Below are positions 12,360 to 22,300 of a stretch of 36,551 bases of DNA, piece by piece (the first letter of the stretch is position 1; each line of letters begins with the position of its first letter). Where the stretch lies: positions 1 to 36,551 of IMG/VR virus record IMGVR_UViG_3300025410_000049, one strand, 5' to 3'. The position numbers were made by a program, and so were the translations under genes. The notes beneath the pieces are model-generated. The model did no database searches and had not been told where the DNA came from. It was given only the letters and a program-made list of their open reading frames with translations. Origin of the DNA: a virus.

Positions 12360-13238
12360 ATGAGCGAACTATCAATATTTAAAGGTGGACTGCCAGCCTA
12401 TTTAAAAAATGCAGTTGACGATACCACTAATGCGTTAGCCGGTGGTGAACTTGGAGCACGTCGTATCTCTATCAAGGGTGGTGTATTCCGTGAGTTTATC
12501 GGTGGTAAAGAGTACCGTGTGTCTGAAGAACGTGCCATGAATGTGGTCGTCATCAAAGCCGCACCGAAAGTTTCTCGTAAGTTTTATGCAGGATCTTATG
12601 TGGAAGGTGAAGTTGTTGCGCCCGCTTGCTGGTCAACCGATGGTATGCGCCCCGATGAAGGTGTGAAAGAAAAGCAGGCTTCTACCTGCATGAGCTGTCC
12701 ACAAAACATTAAGGGTTCAGGACAAGGCGATAGCCGTGCTTGCCGTTACGAGCAACGCCTTGCCGTTATTATTGATGGTGAGATTGACAAAGAAGAAGTT
12801 TATCAGTTGGTATTACCGCCTACTTCTGTGTTTGGTGATGGTGAGAAAAAGAAACTCCCACTACAAGCATACGCACGTCACTTAAAAAGCAATGGCTTGC
12901 CCATTACCGGTGTAGTTACTGAGATGCGTTTTGATACTGCAAGTCCTACACCTAAGTTAGTGTTTAGTCCTATCCGTGGTGTGACCGAGGAGGAGTACGA
13001 AGTTATTCAACGCCTAGGCAATTCCCAAGAAGCAACCTCTGCTATTACTATGACAGTAGCGCAGACCGATGGTGTGAAGAACAAACCCAAAGTATTTACA
13101 TCTCTTGACAAGCCTAAAGCTGTTGAAAAAGTAGAAGCCGAAGAAGTAGAAGAACCTAAGAAAGCAGTAACGAAAAAAGCTACTGCAACTGCTGAACCAA
13201 ACCTAGCCGATTTAGTTGGTGAGTGGGACGACGTTTAA
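12360..13238 (+). CDS. Putative single-stranded DNA-binding protein with zinc-site cysteines
   Basis: 292 residues. A beta-rich N-terminal half contains VFREFIGGKEYRV and the four cysteines C90, C110, C113 and C128 (STCMSCPQN then RACRYE), a likely zinc site. The middle continues the fold. The tail from about 245 is a Glu/Lys/Ala linker ending LADLVGEWDDV, an acidic tip like that of bacterial SSB, T7 gp2.5 and T4 gp32. Position between the HTH gene and the primase-helicase supports an SSB role. No OB-fold can be proven by eye, so the function is an inference. Expressed behind AACAGGAGA. Confidence 0.6.
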   Translation: MSELSIFKGGLPAYLKNAVDDTTNALAGGELGARRISIKGGVFREFIGGKEYRVSEERAMNVVVIKAAPKVSRKFYAGSYVEGEVVAPACWSTDGMRPDEGVKEKQASTCMSCPQNIKGSGQGDSRACRYEQRLAVIIDGEIDKEEVYQLVLPPTSVFGDGEKKKLPLQAYARHLKSNGLPITGVVTEMRFDTASPTPKLVFSPIRGVTEEEYEVIQRLGNSQEATSAITMTVAQTDGVKNKPKVFTSLDKPKAVEKVEAEEVEEPKKAVTKKATATAEPNLADLVGEWDDV

Positions 13239-13246
13239 GTTAGTTC

Positions 13247-13264
13247 AGGGGGGTAACTCCCCCT
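13247..13264 (+). terminator. GC-rich hairpin between SSB candidate and primase
   Basis: AGGGGGGTAACTCCCCCT can form a 7-bp G-C stem (one G-U) with a TAAC loop, 8 bases after the stop of the ssDNA-binding candidate. No uninterrupted T-run follows immediately (ATTCTTAGGGTTTTTATG), so it may be an attenuator, partial terminator or RNA stability hairpin. The primase start at 13280 has only a weak ribosome site (TTAGGG), so the hairpin may set its dose. Confidence 0.5.
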
Positions 13265-13279
13265 ATTCTTAGGGTTTTT

Positions 13280-16111
13280 ATGAATACGGATTTCCTACAA
13301 CAAGTCCTCGGGGACGGGGGATACTATTGTATTGTTGGTCTGAAAAAAGATTCGGACAAGCCTGTACAAAAGTTCTTCGAAAAGTTAGAAGATGCGGTAG
13401 CCGTAGCACACAACCTTAAAGACAATGGCTATGATGCGTATTACGCATTGGCTACGTTTAATGATGGCAAGTCTAGAAAAACAGCAAATGTCAAACAACT
13501 TAAGTCGTTGTTCATTGACCTTGATTGCGGCCCTGGCAAACCATACGAAACACAAGCCGAAGCTATACAGTCTTTAAAACAGTTTTGTAAAGCTACAAGA
13601 TTACCCAAGCCATCCCTTGTTAATTCGGGTGGTGGCATACACGCATACTGGGCGTTGACCGAAGCTATATCAAAAGATGAGTGGCTACCCTTGGCTGAGA
13701 AGCTAAAGAGCCTATGTGACGACAATGACCTCCATGCCGATCCAGTTGTAACCGCAGATTCGGTGCGGATTCTCCGCGTGCCGGATACGCTGAATTACAA
13801 GAATGATACGCCAAGACCTGTAACTTTACTGGGTTCGGCAGCGCCGCCCATTGAGTTAACCACAGTAAAAGATCTTATAGGAGAAGTAGTCCTATCTCGC
13901 AAGCCATATATCCCACGAGGAGAAATGGATGAGGTAACTAAAGCTATCCTAGGTAATTACACCAATAGATTTAAGACCATACTGATCAAAACTGTTAAGG
14001 GCGAAGGTTGTCAACAGTTAGCGCACATCATTAAGAATCAAGCCACAATGTCTGAGCCGATGTGGAGAGCCGGACTGTCTGTAGCTAAGTTCTGTATTGA
14101 TGCAGATAAAGCCATTGAGAAAATATCTAGTGGGCATCCTGATTATTCGCCTGAGATGGCGGATAGAAAAGTTAGAGGTATCAAGGGTGGGCCTTATACC
14201 TGTGCAAAGTTTGAAGAATTTAACCCCGGTGGTTGCGAAGGTTGTCATAACAGAGGGATCATCAAGTCCCCAATCGTGTTAGGTCGAGAAGTACAAGAAG
14301 CAAACGAAGAAGATAACATTGTCGAAGATATCCCTGCCGATGCGCCCCAAGGTCATACGCAGACTTACATAATTCCTAAGTACCCTGAACCGTACTTTAG
14401 AGGTAAGAATGGCGGTATCTTTAAACGAGTGATAAAAGAAGATGATGAGATAGATGTATTGATTTACCATAATGATTTATACGTTACAAGGAGATTAGTT
14501 GATTCGGACGTTGGAGAAGCGGTAGTCGTTCGACTACATTTGCCCCGAGATGGGGTTAGAGAATTTACAGTGCCTCTGTCAGCCGTGACATCAAAAGAGG
14601 AGATTAGAAAACATATGGCAATGCACGGAGTTGCCGTAATGAAGATGGACGAAATAATGTCATATATAACTACATGGGTTAATCATATGCAACACGATGC
14701 GGCGGCAGATGTTGCAAGAAGACAGTTCGGATGGACGGACAAGAAGCATGAGGCGTTTGTTGTTGGAGACAAAGAGATCAGGGCAGATAGAGTAGACCAT
14801 AACCCACCATCAAGTGCTACGGCACAACTGTTTGGTGCGTTTACAACTCAGGGTACGTTAGACGCTTGGAAAGAAGCGATGGAGTTTTACAACCGACCCG
14901 GCATGGAACTGCATCAGTTTGTAATAGGACTTAGCTTTGGTTCTATCTTTACCGATTTTACTTCAATCAACGGAGCGTTACTGCACATCTTTAGTCCGGA
15001 CTCAGGTATTGGTAAGACTACGGCTATGCTTGCAGGAGCTAGTATTTGGGGCAACCCAACCAAGTTAGTTCTCAAGGAAGCTGATACTGCGGCATCTAAG
15101 ATGAACCGAGCCGAGCGTTACAAAAATATTTGTTTATGGATGGACGAGGTAACTAACTCACCCGCTAAAGACTTAAGTGATTTCGTCTATCAATATACAT
15201 CAGGGTCACAACGTAACCGTATGTCAGGTAGCGCAAACGAAGAGCGCACAAGAGGTGAGATGTGGCAACAATGCGGTATCAGTACCGGCAACACAAGCAT
15301 CATGGAAAAGATCAGCGTCCTCAAGGCTATGCCTAAAGGTGAAGCTATGCGTATCTTAGAAATCCGTGCGTATCCTATGCTTGGTTTAGTAAAAACAGAT
15401 ACGGACGAACTTAGTGAAAAAATCTTAAGTAATTACGGTCACGCTTATCTGCCGTTCCTGCAATATGTAATGAACGATATTAAAGGCACGGAAGAAACAT
15501 ACAAGCAGACACAACTTAAGTTAGATAAGGCTTGTGGGTTTGGCCCGGCAGATCGGTTTCATTCTGTTATTGGCGCAGGGGGTATTAGTGGTTTACTCAT
15601 GGCTAAGAAGGCAGGACTTATAAACTATAACGTATCGGCAGTGGTGCAGTGGTTACTAAATGCTGTATCTAGTATCAAGGAGCAGGTAAGCGCAATGGAT
15701 GTCGATGCCGAGACCACACTTACAAACTTCTTAGCTGAAAACTACAACAACATTCTTCGTATTAAAAGCACGGATGATTCTAGGATTAACAACAACTCTG
15801 GCTTAGAGCATTTAATTATTCCCGATGCAACGCCGAGAGTAGCCATGATCGCAAGGTATGAATACGACGTTAAGATGTTATTCATTTATCCTAAGCCACT
15901 TAAAGAATGGTGTACCAAACAACAGATAAATTATCAAGGGTTTGTTGACGCACTTAAGCGGGGCCGCACTAAGGCTAAGATTGGTAAGAAGCGTATGTCC
16001 AAAGGCACACATATGAATCTACCTTCGGCGGATGTATTGCATATTAACTGTGAGGAGTTTTTAGATGACGTACCCGAAACAGTGGACAAAGGGGTGGCAA
16101 CTGAATCCTGA
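13280..16111 (+). CDS. PrimPol-DUF927 primase-helicase fusion
   Basis: A 943-residue protein in two enzymatic parts. The N-terminal archaeo-eukaryotic primase (RepB-like PrimPol) has the metal acidic pair D80-L-D82 in LFIDLDCG, the S116-GGG-I-H121 motif in VNSGGGIHAYW, and D160 with SVRILRVPDTLN. A cysteine cluster, PYTCAKF...GGCEGCHNRG (about 307-327), may bind zinc. The C-terminal DUF927-type helicase carries Walker A G576-I-G-K-T-T and Walker B L-W-M-D622-E623. It would synthesise primers and unwind DNA for the family A polymerase. Long beta-rich linker between them. The gene contains a GTAGTC-N4-GACTAC hairpin at 14522 and overlaps the next gene by 47 bases. Confidence 0.9.
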   Translation: MNTDFLQQVLGDGGYYCIVGLKKDSDKPVQKFFEKLEDAVAVAHNLKDNGYDAYYALATFNDGKSRKTANVKQLKSLFIDLDCGPGKPYETQAEAIQSLKQFCKATRLPKPSLVNSGGGIHAYWALTEAISKDEWLPLAEKLKSLCDDNDLHADPVVTADSVRILRVPDTLNYKNDTPRPVTLLGSAAPPIELTTVKDLIGEVVLSRKPYIPRGEMDEVTKAILGNYTNRFKTILIKTVKGEGCQQLAHIIKNQATMSEPMWRAGLSVAKFCIDADKAIEKISSGHPDYSPEMADRKVRGIKGGPYTCAKFEEFNPGGCEGCHNRGIIKSPIVLGREVQEANEEDNIVEDIPADAPQGHTQTYIIPKYPEPYFRGKNGGIFKRVIKEDDEIDVLIYHNDLYVTRRLVDSDVGEAVVVRLHLPRDGVREFTVPLSAVTSKEEIRKHMAMHGVAVMKMDEIMSYITTWVNHMQHDAAADVARRQFGWTDKKHEAFVVGDKEIRADRVDHNPPSSATAQLFGAFTTQGTLDAWKEAMEFYNRPGMELHQFVIGLSFGSIFTDFTSINGALLHIFSPDSGIGKTTAMLAGASIWGNPTKLVLKEADTAASKMNRAERYKNICLWMDEVTNSPAKDLSDFVYQYTSGSQRNRMSGSANEERTRGEMWQQCGISTGNTSIMEKISVLKAMPKGEAMRILEIRAYPMLGLVKTDTDELSEKILSNYGHAYLPFLQYVMNDIKGTEETYKQTQLKLDKACGFGPADRFHSVIGAGGISGLLMAKKAGLINYNVSAVVQWLLNAVSSIKEQVSAMDVDAETTLTNFLAENYNNILRIKSTDDSRINNNSGLEHLIIPDATPRVAMIARYEYDVKMLFIYPKPLKEWCTKQQINYQGFVDALKRGRTKAKIGKKRMSKGTHMNLPSADVLHINCEEFLDDVPETVDKGVATES
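14522..14537. repeat. GTAGTC-N4-GACTAC hairpin inside primase gene
   Basis: GTAGTCGTTCGACTAC has the same arms as the intergenic inverted repeats, with loop GTTC. It encodes VVVRL, between the primase and helicase parts. Confidence 0.5.
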
Positions 16112-16298
16112 TGGGGTTCCAATAAACGTAAACTGGGATGCCTTTGTTGTAGGGGCATCACTATTTATACCGGCAATTAATTTGTCAGCTTTGAATAAAC
16201 AAATGCAAATCGTTGCAAAAGATAACAACCTAAATCTTAAAGGGGCGCAACGAATTGAAGCTGGAAAACTAGGGATGCGCTTTTGGAGAATTTTGTGA
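16065..16298 (+). CDS. Conserved small phage protein after primase (77 aa)
   Basis: The gene starts inside the primase reading frame with GAGGAG seven bases upstream and ends 58 bases before the terminator stem. The sequence begins MTYPKQWTKGWQLNPDGVP, then VNWDAFVVGASLFIPAINL, and ends with a basic part that includes RIEAGKLGMRFWRIL. This pattern (a mixed beta start and a KxxGxRIEAGKxGMRxWRI end) resembles a common phage companion protein in replication modules that may bind DNA; no activity is known to me. It is the last rightward gene. Confidence 0.75.
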   Translation: MTYPKQWTKGWQLNPDGVPINVNWDAFVVGASLFIPAINLSALNKQMQIVAKDNNLNLKGAQRIEAGKLGMRFWRIL

Positions 16299-16355
16299 TA
16301 TTATTCACTTGCAACTCTCCTGTTGTCATTTCGTTGCCTCACTAATAGGCTTTAC

Positions 16356-16382
16356 CCCCCGACTATGTTCGGGGGTTTTTTT
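16356..16382 (+). terminator. Intrinsic terminator at the convergence point
   Basis: CCCCCGA (16356-16362) pairs with TCGGGGG (16369-16375) around loop CTATGT, followed by seven T residues (16376-16382). This is a standard rho-independent terminator for the rightward operon. On the minus strand the stem is followed by GTAAAGCC, without a T-run, so it should work mainly for rightward transcription. The T-run overlaps the stop codon of the converging 2,235-residue gene. The 58 bases before the stem (16299-16355) contain nothing else recognisable. Confidence 0.85.
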
Positions 16383-19300
16383 ATTCGCCGTCCATCTCTC
16401 TTTCGCTTTCTAAGATTTCTTTGCGCATTCTAGGACTAAACCTAACCCCATGCACCATCTCTTTAGTCGCACGATCTTGAGCCTTCTTAGACTTAGCCAA
16501 TATATCGCTGATAGTACCGCCGTTAATACCAAGTCCAGGGTGTTTCTCACCCAACTTAAGTAGCGCATCTCTATCTGCGTTTGCGCCTTCAGTATCACCT
16601 TTTCGCATAGCAAGATAATAACGAGCCTTAAGTTTTGAAGCCTTGGTAGATATAGCTTTATCTATACCTTTTTCTTTGGCATTGATTTCTAACTGTCTTG
16701 TGTAATCGGCAGGGGCAAAACCAAATGATTGAGCCAGTGCATTCCATGCGCTAATCTCTCCGGTAATTGGATCACCACGAAGTGTATTTGCACCTTCAAA
16801 GAAATACCGACCGCCTTTGAGTATGTTGCTTGGTAAAGAAGGTACTAAATCTTCTAAGCCACGTTCAACATTACCTTCCGATATTTTGCTCATACCTCGA
16901 CCGATACGCTCACCAATACTAAGCACAGGGCCGCCTATAGCTTCAAGAATTTGATCTTTAAATGTTGTGCCGGATCCCCCTGCTTTGTTATCTCTAACAA
17001 TAAGATCGCTTAAGCCAATACGACCGGCAATAGATAGGTTAGTAAAGTACTCTAGTGGACCTTTATATAAGAACTCACCCAAGTGCTTACGAGTAACTGT
17101 ATCCAAGTCATCGTCGTCATCATCACAGAATAATGAATAGACCATAGCCGCCGCACCAAACATTGGCAAGCCTTGAGCACCAGCCATTAAAGCAGTCATA
17201 CCCACAATACCGCCTAGCTGTCTCCATGCGGCTTTTTTCATTTCGGGGGTTTCGCCGTTGGTAGCTTCTCTAAAGGCTTTCATCAACATATAGTACTGAG
17301 TAACGCCGTAACTCTTGTACATAAACATTAATTTACCAAGACCACTTTGTGCAATCCTTGGCGCCGCAGCTGCAGACGTACTACCGTTAAGTAATTGTGC
17401 TGTGTATACGGCATGGTTAGCTGCCTGTTCTTCAGCGGCTTCACCTGTAATACCTTGTTTATTAAGTTTAGCTAACTCCAAGTTATATGTCGCAAGCATA
17501 GTTACTTCACGGTTCATACGTTCTGTCTGTGCAAACATCCAACCAGATGCGGCATTGAGTTTAGCAAGGAACCCTGTACGAGTATCCCCAGTCAACATTT
17601 CATGCAGTTGAGAACGACCGATCTGTCCACGCTCACCTAGTACTCTAATAAAGGTAGCATACTTTTTACCGATTTTAGAGTCAGGCGCATAGTTGGCGAT
17701 TGACCTTTGTACATCTAACTTAGTAGTCTTGCCTTCACCACCAAGCAGTTTAGTAGTTGCTTCTGAGCCGCTACCCATAAATAGTTTAGACGCTTCTCCA
17801 ATAGCCGCCGCAATATTAGCATCTTTGTAATGTGCTTTTAGGTACGGAGCTACTATCATCGGAACTTGAGCTAAGTTAACTAAAGCTGAAGATACGTTAA
17901 AACCTAATGTGTAGTTATACACTGCTGAAGACAGTATGTTTCCTACGGAACTTTTCTTGGGGTTAAGAATATAATCCAAACGCTTATGGAATTCGTCGTA
18001 ATATGCTTTCTCAAGTTGGTTATTTGTTGAACGTCCTTCAACTTTACCTCTACCTATGTCGTCCACAAAATCACGCATATTATCAACCACACCACTTATT
18101 TGTGGGTTGAACTTCATACTAGCTACCTGATGGATAGTACTGCGTATCTTATTCTCAAATACGCCAATAGAATCTTCTAAGAAACCAGCACGGTTGTTAC
18201 GTTTTTGAAATGACTTAGCAAATGCAGTTTCGGGTAGCGTACTAATAAATAGACGCATAATTTCGTCAGTGTTCTTGTCGTACAGCGCACTGTCTTCTGT
18301 ACTTAAATTCTTTGGTTTATTAGCTTCAAGACTTTGCAATACTTCATTAACAAACGAACCAGACGGCGCACGGCGGTAATCAACTTCCGCTAACTGCGAG
18401 TAAGGTCTTATATCTGTACCACCTAGTTTTTGCAGTTCCTCTATTCGAGCAGAGCGTTCGAGTTCAGTTTTAAACGCTTCATAGCCAGGTTGCGGTCTGT
18501 CATACTTATCTTTATATTGATATGCCAACCAGTAATCACCTTCACGACCAAGCGCAAAGTAAGGATCAATCACACCCTGCTTACGAAGTTTATCCATGAT
18601 CTCTGTTTTAAAAGAGAACTTATTTTCTTTGGATAGATTCATACTATCAATGCGTTCTTGGATGACATTGCCAATCTCTTCGTACATACCCTTGTACGCA
18701 TCACGCATTGTTTTATAAAGATTTTGCCAAACGGGATTTAGTTTTTTATATTCGGCATTGAGCTTATCCCAATCTTCTTCTAACCTGTTACCACTACTGT
18801 CTAATTTATCTGCGTATTCAGAACGAGGTTTTGTAGGATCAACCCCTGCAATAGTAGACTCATGTACAACAGTATTAAAACTATCTCTTTGCTCGGGTTT
18901 AGCTTTGATTGCTTTCTTAGCTTCCGCAACAACTGCATCAGCTTCGTTGTTTAATTTTTTCTTGTACCCATCTTTTTTATCTATCGTAGTGTTTAGCTTA
19001 CTACCAAGACCGTTTAAAAGAGGGTCGGCAATTTCGCCCATAGCGTGCATGGGTAAGAAAGCAAACGTGTTCGATCTAACTGTTGAGTTGCCATTTTTAA
19101 TTAATTGACTTAACGCAGCTTTTTGTTTCAAGTCTATATTAGGAACGCTAGTAATTACTTTATCTATACGGCTAATAAATTGGTTTGTTTGTTCCGGTGT
19201 TTTAATAGCGTATAAAGACCCGGCATCTCTGTATGTAGGCGCAGGAGAAATAATAGTATCAATCAGTCTATCAGCCTGGTCAAATGCAGATTCAAGTTTC

Positions 19301-22300
19301 TTAGGCTCCATACCAACCATACGGCGCAGGAAGTTACCAATGATACGCACGAACCGATCCCATGCAGAATGTTTTTGACCGTCTGGGTTAATAGACTTGA
19401 GCATTCCTCGGAATTCAGGATTTGCTTTAGCTTCGGCTACGAACTCTTGTAAGTTTGTAGATCCATATGCAGTTGGAATACTATCCTTTACTTTGTCGAA
19501 TAGTTGTTGTAGCTGACGTGTTACTGGATGATTTGGGTCATCCAATACATGAGATGTTGCAGCGTGTCCTGATTCATGTAAAAGTACATGAGAGTTTAAG
19601 CCGGTTACAGAGTCAAGCTTAATCGTATTCGTTTTAGGATCAAACAGTCCTGCAACGGGTTTACCAGATTCATCTTTTAAGTTATCAACAACTTGTAGTT
19701 TAGTATCCGCGTTTACTTGGGCAAGTTGTGTTGCTAACTTAGATGTAAAACCATCTGACTGCGAGGCTAACAAGTTAAGGGCTGTCGTAAGATCACCATT
19801 CTCTAACGCACTAATGATTACTGGATGCAGCATGTTGCTAAGCTTAGAAATAGCGTCTTGTCTTAAATTAAGACCTTCACGTTCGTCTTCCTGCCTTTGC
19901 AAGTAGTCATCTACGGTTTCATCAGCACCCATGCCAAAGTAAACTCGGCCTAGCGTATCTACAATGTCTTGACTGTTTTTATTTACTTTCTCAAAGTATT
20001 TAAGCATATGGTCAAACTCTTTTACAGAGTCTTCGCTTAAATTAGAACGAATCCAGTCAGATGCAAGTTTAGCGTTTGCACCATTCATACCCTTAAAGAA
20101 CTCGGCTTCAACAAGCGATTCGCCAGTAGATCTAAATTGCGGAGTATCATTAACTAGATCAAAAGAAATATTAAATAGTCCATCAATGATGCGTGGCATT
20201 TTCTTAAAGTAAGTTTGCGCCGCACGTTCTGCAGGGGACTGTTCTTTTTTATTAAGTATTACACCTGCAACAGCAATATGATCATCGTCGTTTTTAACAT
20301 CGTTTCTAAAGAAGTTTGTATACCCACGTTTAATAGTTTCGACTAAACCTTTGGGTGGTTTAGCATTTGGGTTAACGCTTTCTTTTTCTTCAATAGACTT
20401 TTCAATCTCATCAAACGCACTAGACTTTATATCTTTAACAGCTCCACGAGCAGCTTGTTTTTCAGTCTTTGGGGCAGGGGTAGTCGTAGCAGTAGGCTTA
20501 CTAGCTTTCTTTGCTGGTTTGGTTTTAGCTTCACCTTTAGGTTCCTCATCTAAATAAGCGTGTTCAGGAATCTCTGGTTCTTTAATTTCTGCAGGAGCTT
20601 CAGCTTTAACTTCTTTTTTCTCTAATGTACTTGACTCATTAGCTTTTCGCTTTGCAGGTTTATTAGCAGGTGGCTCACTAGATACCACTGTTCCTGGTTT
20701 AGATTTTTCAACTCCTCCGGCGGGTTTAGGTTCTGGCTTACTAGGTGTTGAAACGCTTGTTCCAGTTGCGGGAGTGACAGGTCTAGACCCAGTTCGTTTG
20801 GATGGTTCGGCACGTTCTGCTCCTTTTGCGATACCACCTTTAGGTCCAAAGAGTGGCTGTTGGGTTGCCAAGTTCCTAAACGCTTTCATTGCCACACCTT
20901 CAATTGCTTGCTTGGTGGACGCAGATAGGTTGGGGTTACTACGCACACTAACTAATACGTTTGCGACCTGTTGTTGGTGTTCAGGATTAGCTAAGTCTTT
21001 GTTAAGAAGTTGTTTGTAAAAACCAGATTGTTTAGTCAGGCCCGTACTATTTAAAGTATTGGCATCAAGCACAGTGCTTTCAGGTTGTGGTTCCGGCTCG
21101 GCTTCGGGTTCAACTTGTGCCGCACGCCGTTCTTGTTTGGTTGGATAGGGTACACCAGGCAGTTGTAGTTGTTTATATTCTCTCTGCCCTAATTTACCTG
21201 CCGGACCTTTTTCACCTTTTTCTTTGATGCCAGTGATTTCTGGTGTTAATTCGTTTTCAGGTGATGGAACTGTTTCAGGTGCTTCGTTCTTAGTTCTTTC
21301 TTCTTCCGCAAAAGCAGCTTTAACATCATTAGCGTGACCTATTAAACGTTTTTCAGTTTCAGTCAACTCTACATTAGCATAACCTGCATCACGCAACTTA
21401 TCTTGGAATAGTTCGGCGGTATTAAGTAAATTTACATTCTCAAGCAATGGGTGCAATAAATCAAGGCGAGCCGCTTGTCTACGATCAATTTCACCTTTGG
21501 CTACTCGTGCATCGGTTTCAGCAATAGCATCATTTAATTTAATTTGCGCTTCATCTTTTTTCTGTTGAATTGCATCTAATTGTGCTTGGTTTTCTGCAGC
21601 TACTTTTTGTTCTATAGCCACCTGCGGCCCAGTACGTGCGCCAGTTAAATCTAATTCTTGTTGTATAGGTTCAGCTTTGGGTTCTTCAAACGGCAACTCC
21701 ATTTGTTGAGGTTGCGGTTCTTGTGTTTGTTCTTCTTGTATTGGCGCAAGTTGTTGTTCGCCAAGTTTAAAGTCGGGACGATATGCGTCCATAGCCGCTT
21801 GTTTTTTGGCTTCGCTTGCGGCTTGTTCTTGTTCGGCTTGATATTTTTCAACCGGAAATAGATCGGGTTGATACCCTCCAGGTGGTGGGGTGTATCCTAA
21901 TTGGGGTGCACCGGGAGGTTGTAATGCTTGTCTAGCTTGTTGTTTTGCTAATGCTTCTTGATCTTTACGATCTTGGATTTTTTGTTTGGTATCTGCAATC
22001 TTACGACTAGCTTCTACTGCAGCACCGGGAGCACCAAAGAACGTACCACCTACTGCACCTTTAACGGCAGAGGTAATAATGCTATCAATATTTTTAGTAG
22101 AGAAAAAGTCTTGTTTATCTCCCGCAATTTGAGATGCAAGAATTTGTAAAGCCTGTTGCCCGCTTTCAGTAAGAGATTCGCCACCCATTGTTTTAAGTAG
22201 CTCAACACCAAAAGCTTTCTTAAATGTGGGGGGTACGACAGTAGACTTCTCAAGCATACCTGCAGCAATACGTTTCTTACCCGCTTCACCTAATTGACTT

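Noticed and set aside
16299-16355. Possible gene or attachment site between the two blocks
   Set aside because: No open frame with a start and no repeat matching another site; nothing recognisable apart from the following terminator.
21651-21851. Lys/Asn-rich leftward frame within the giant gene
   Set aside because: Produced by Gln/Glu-rich codons read in another frame; no ribosome site.
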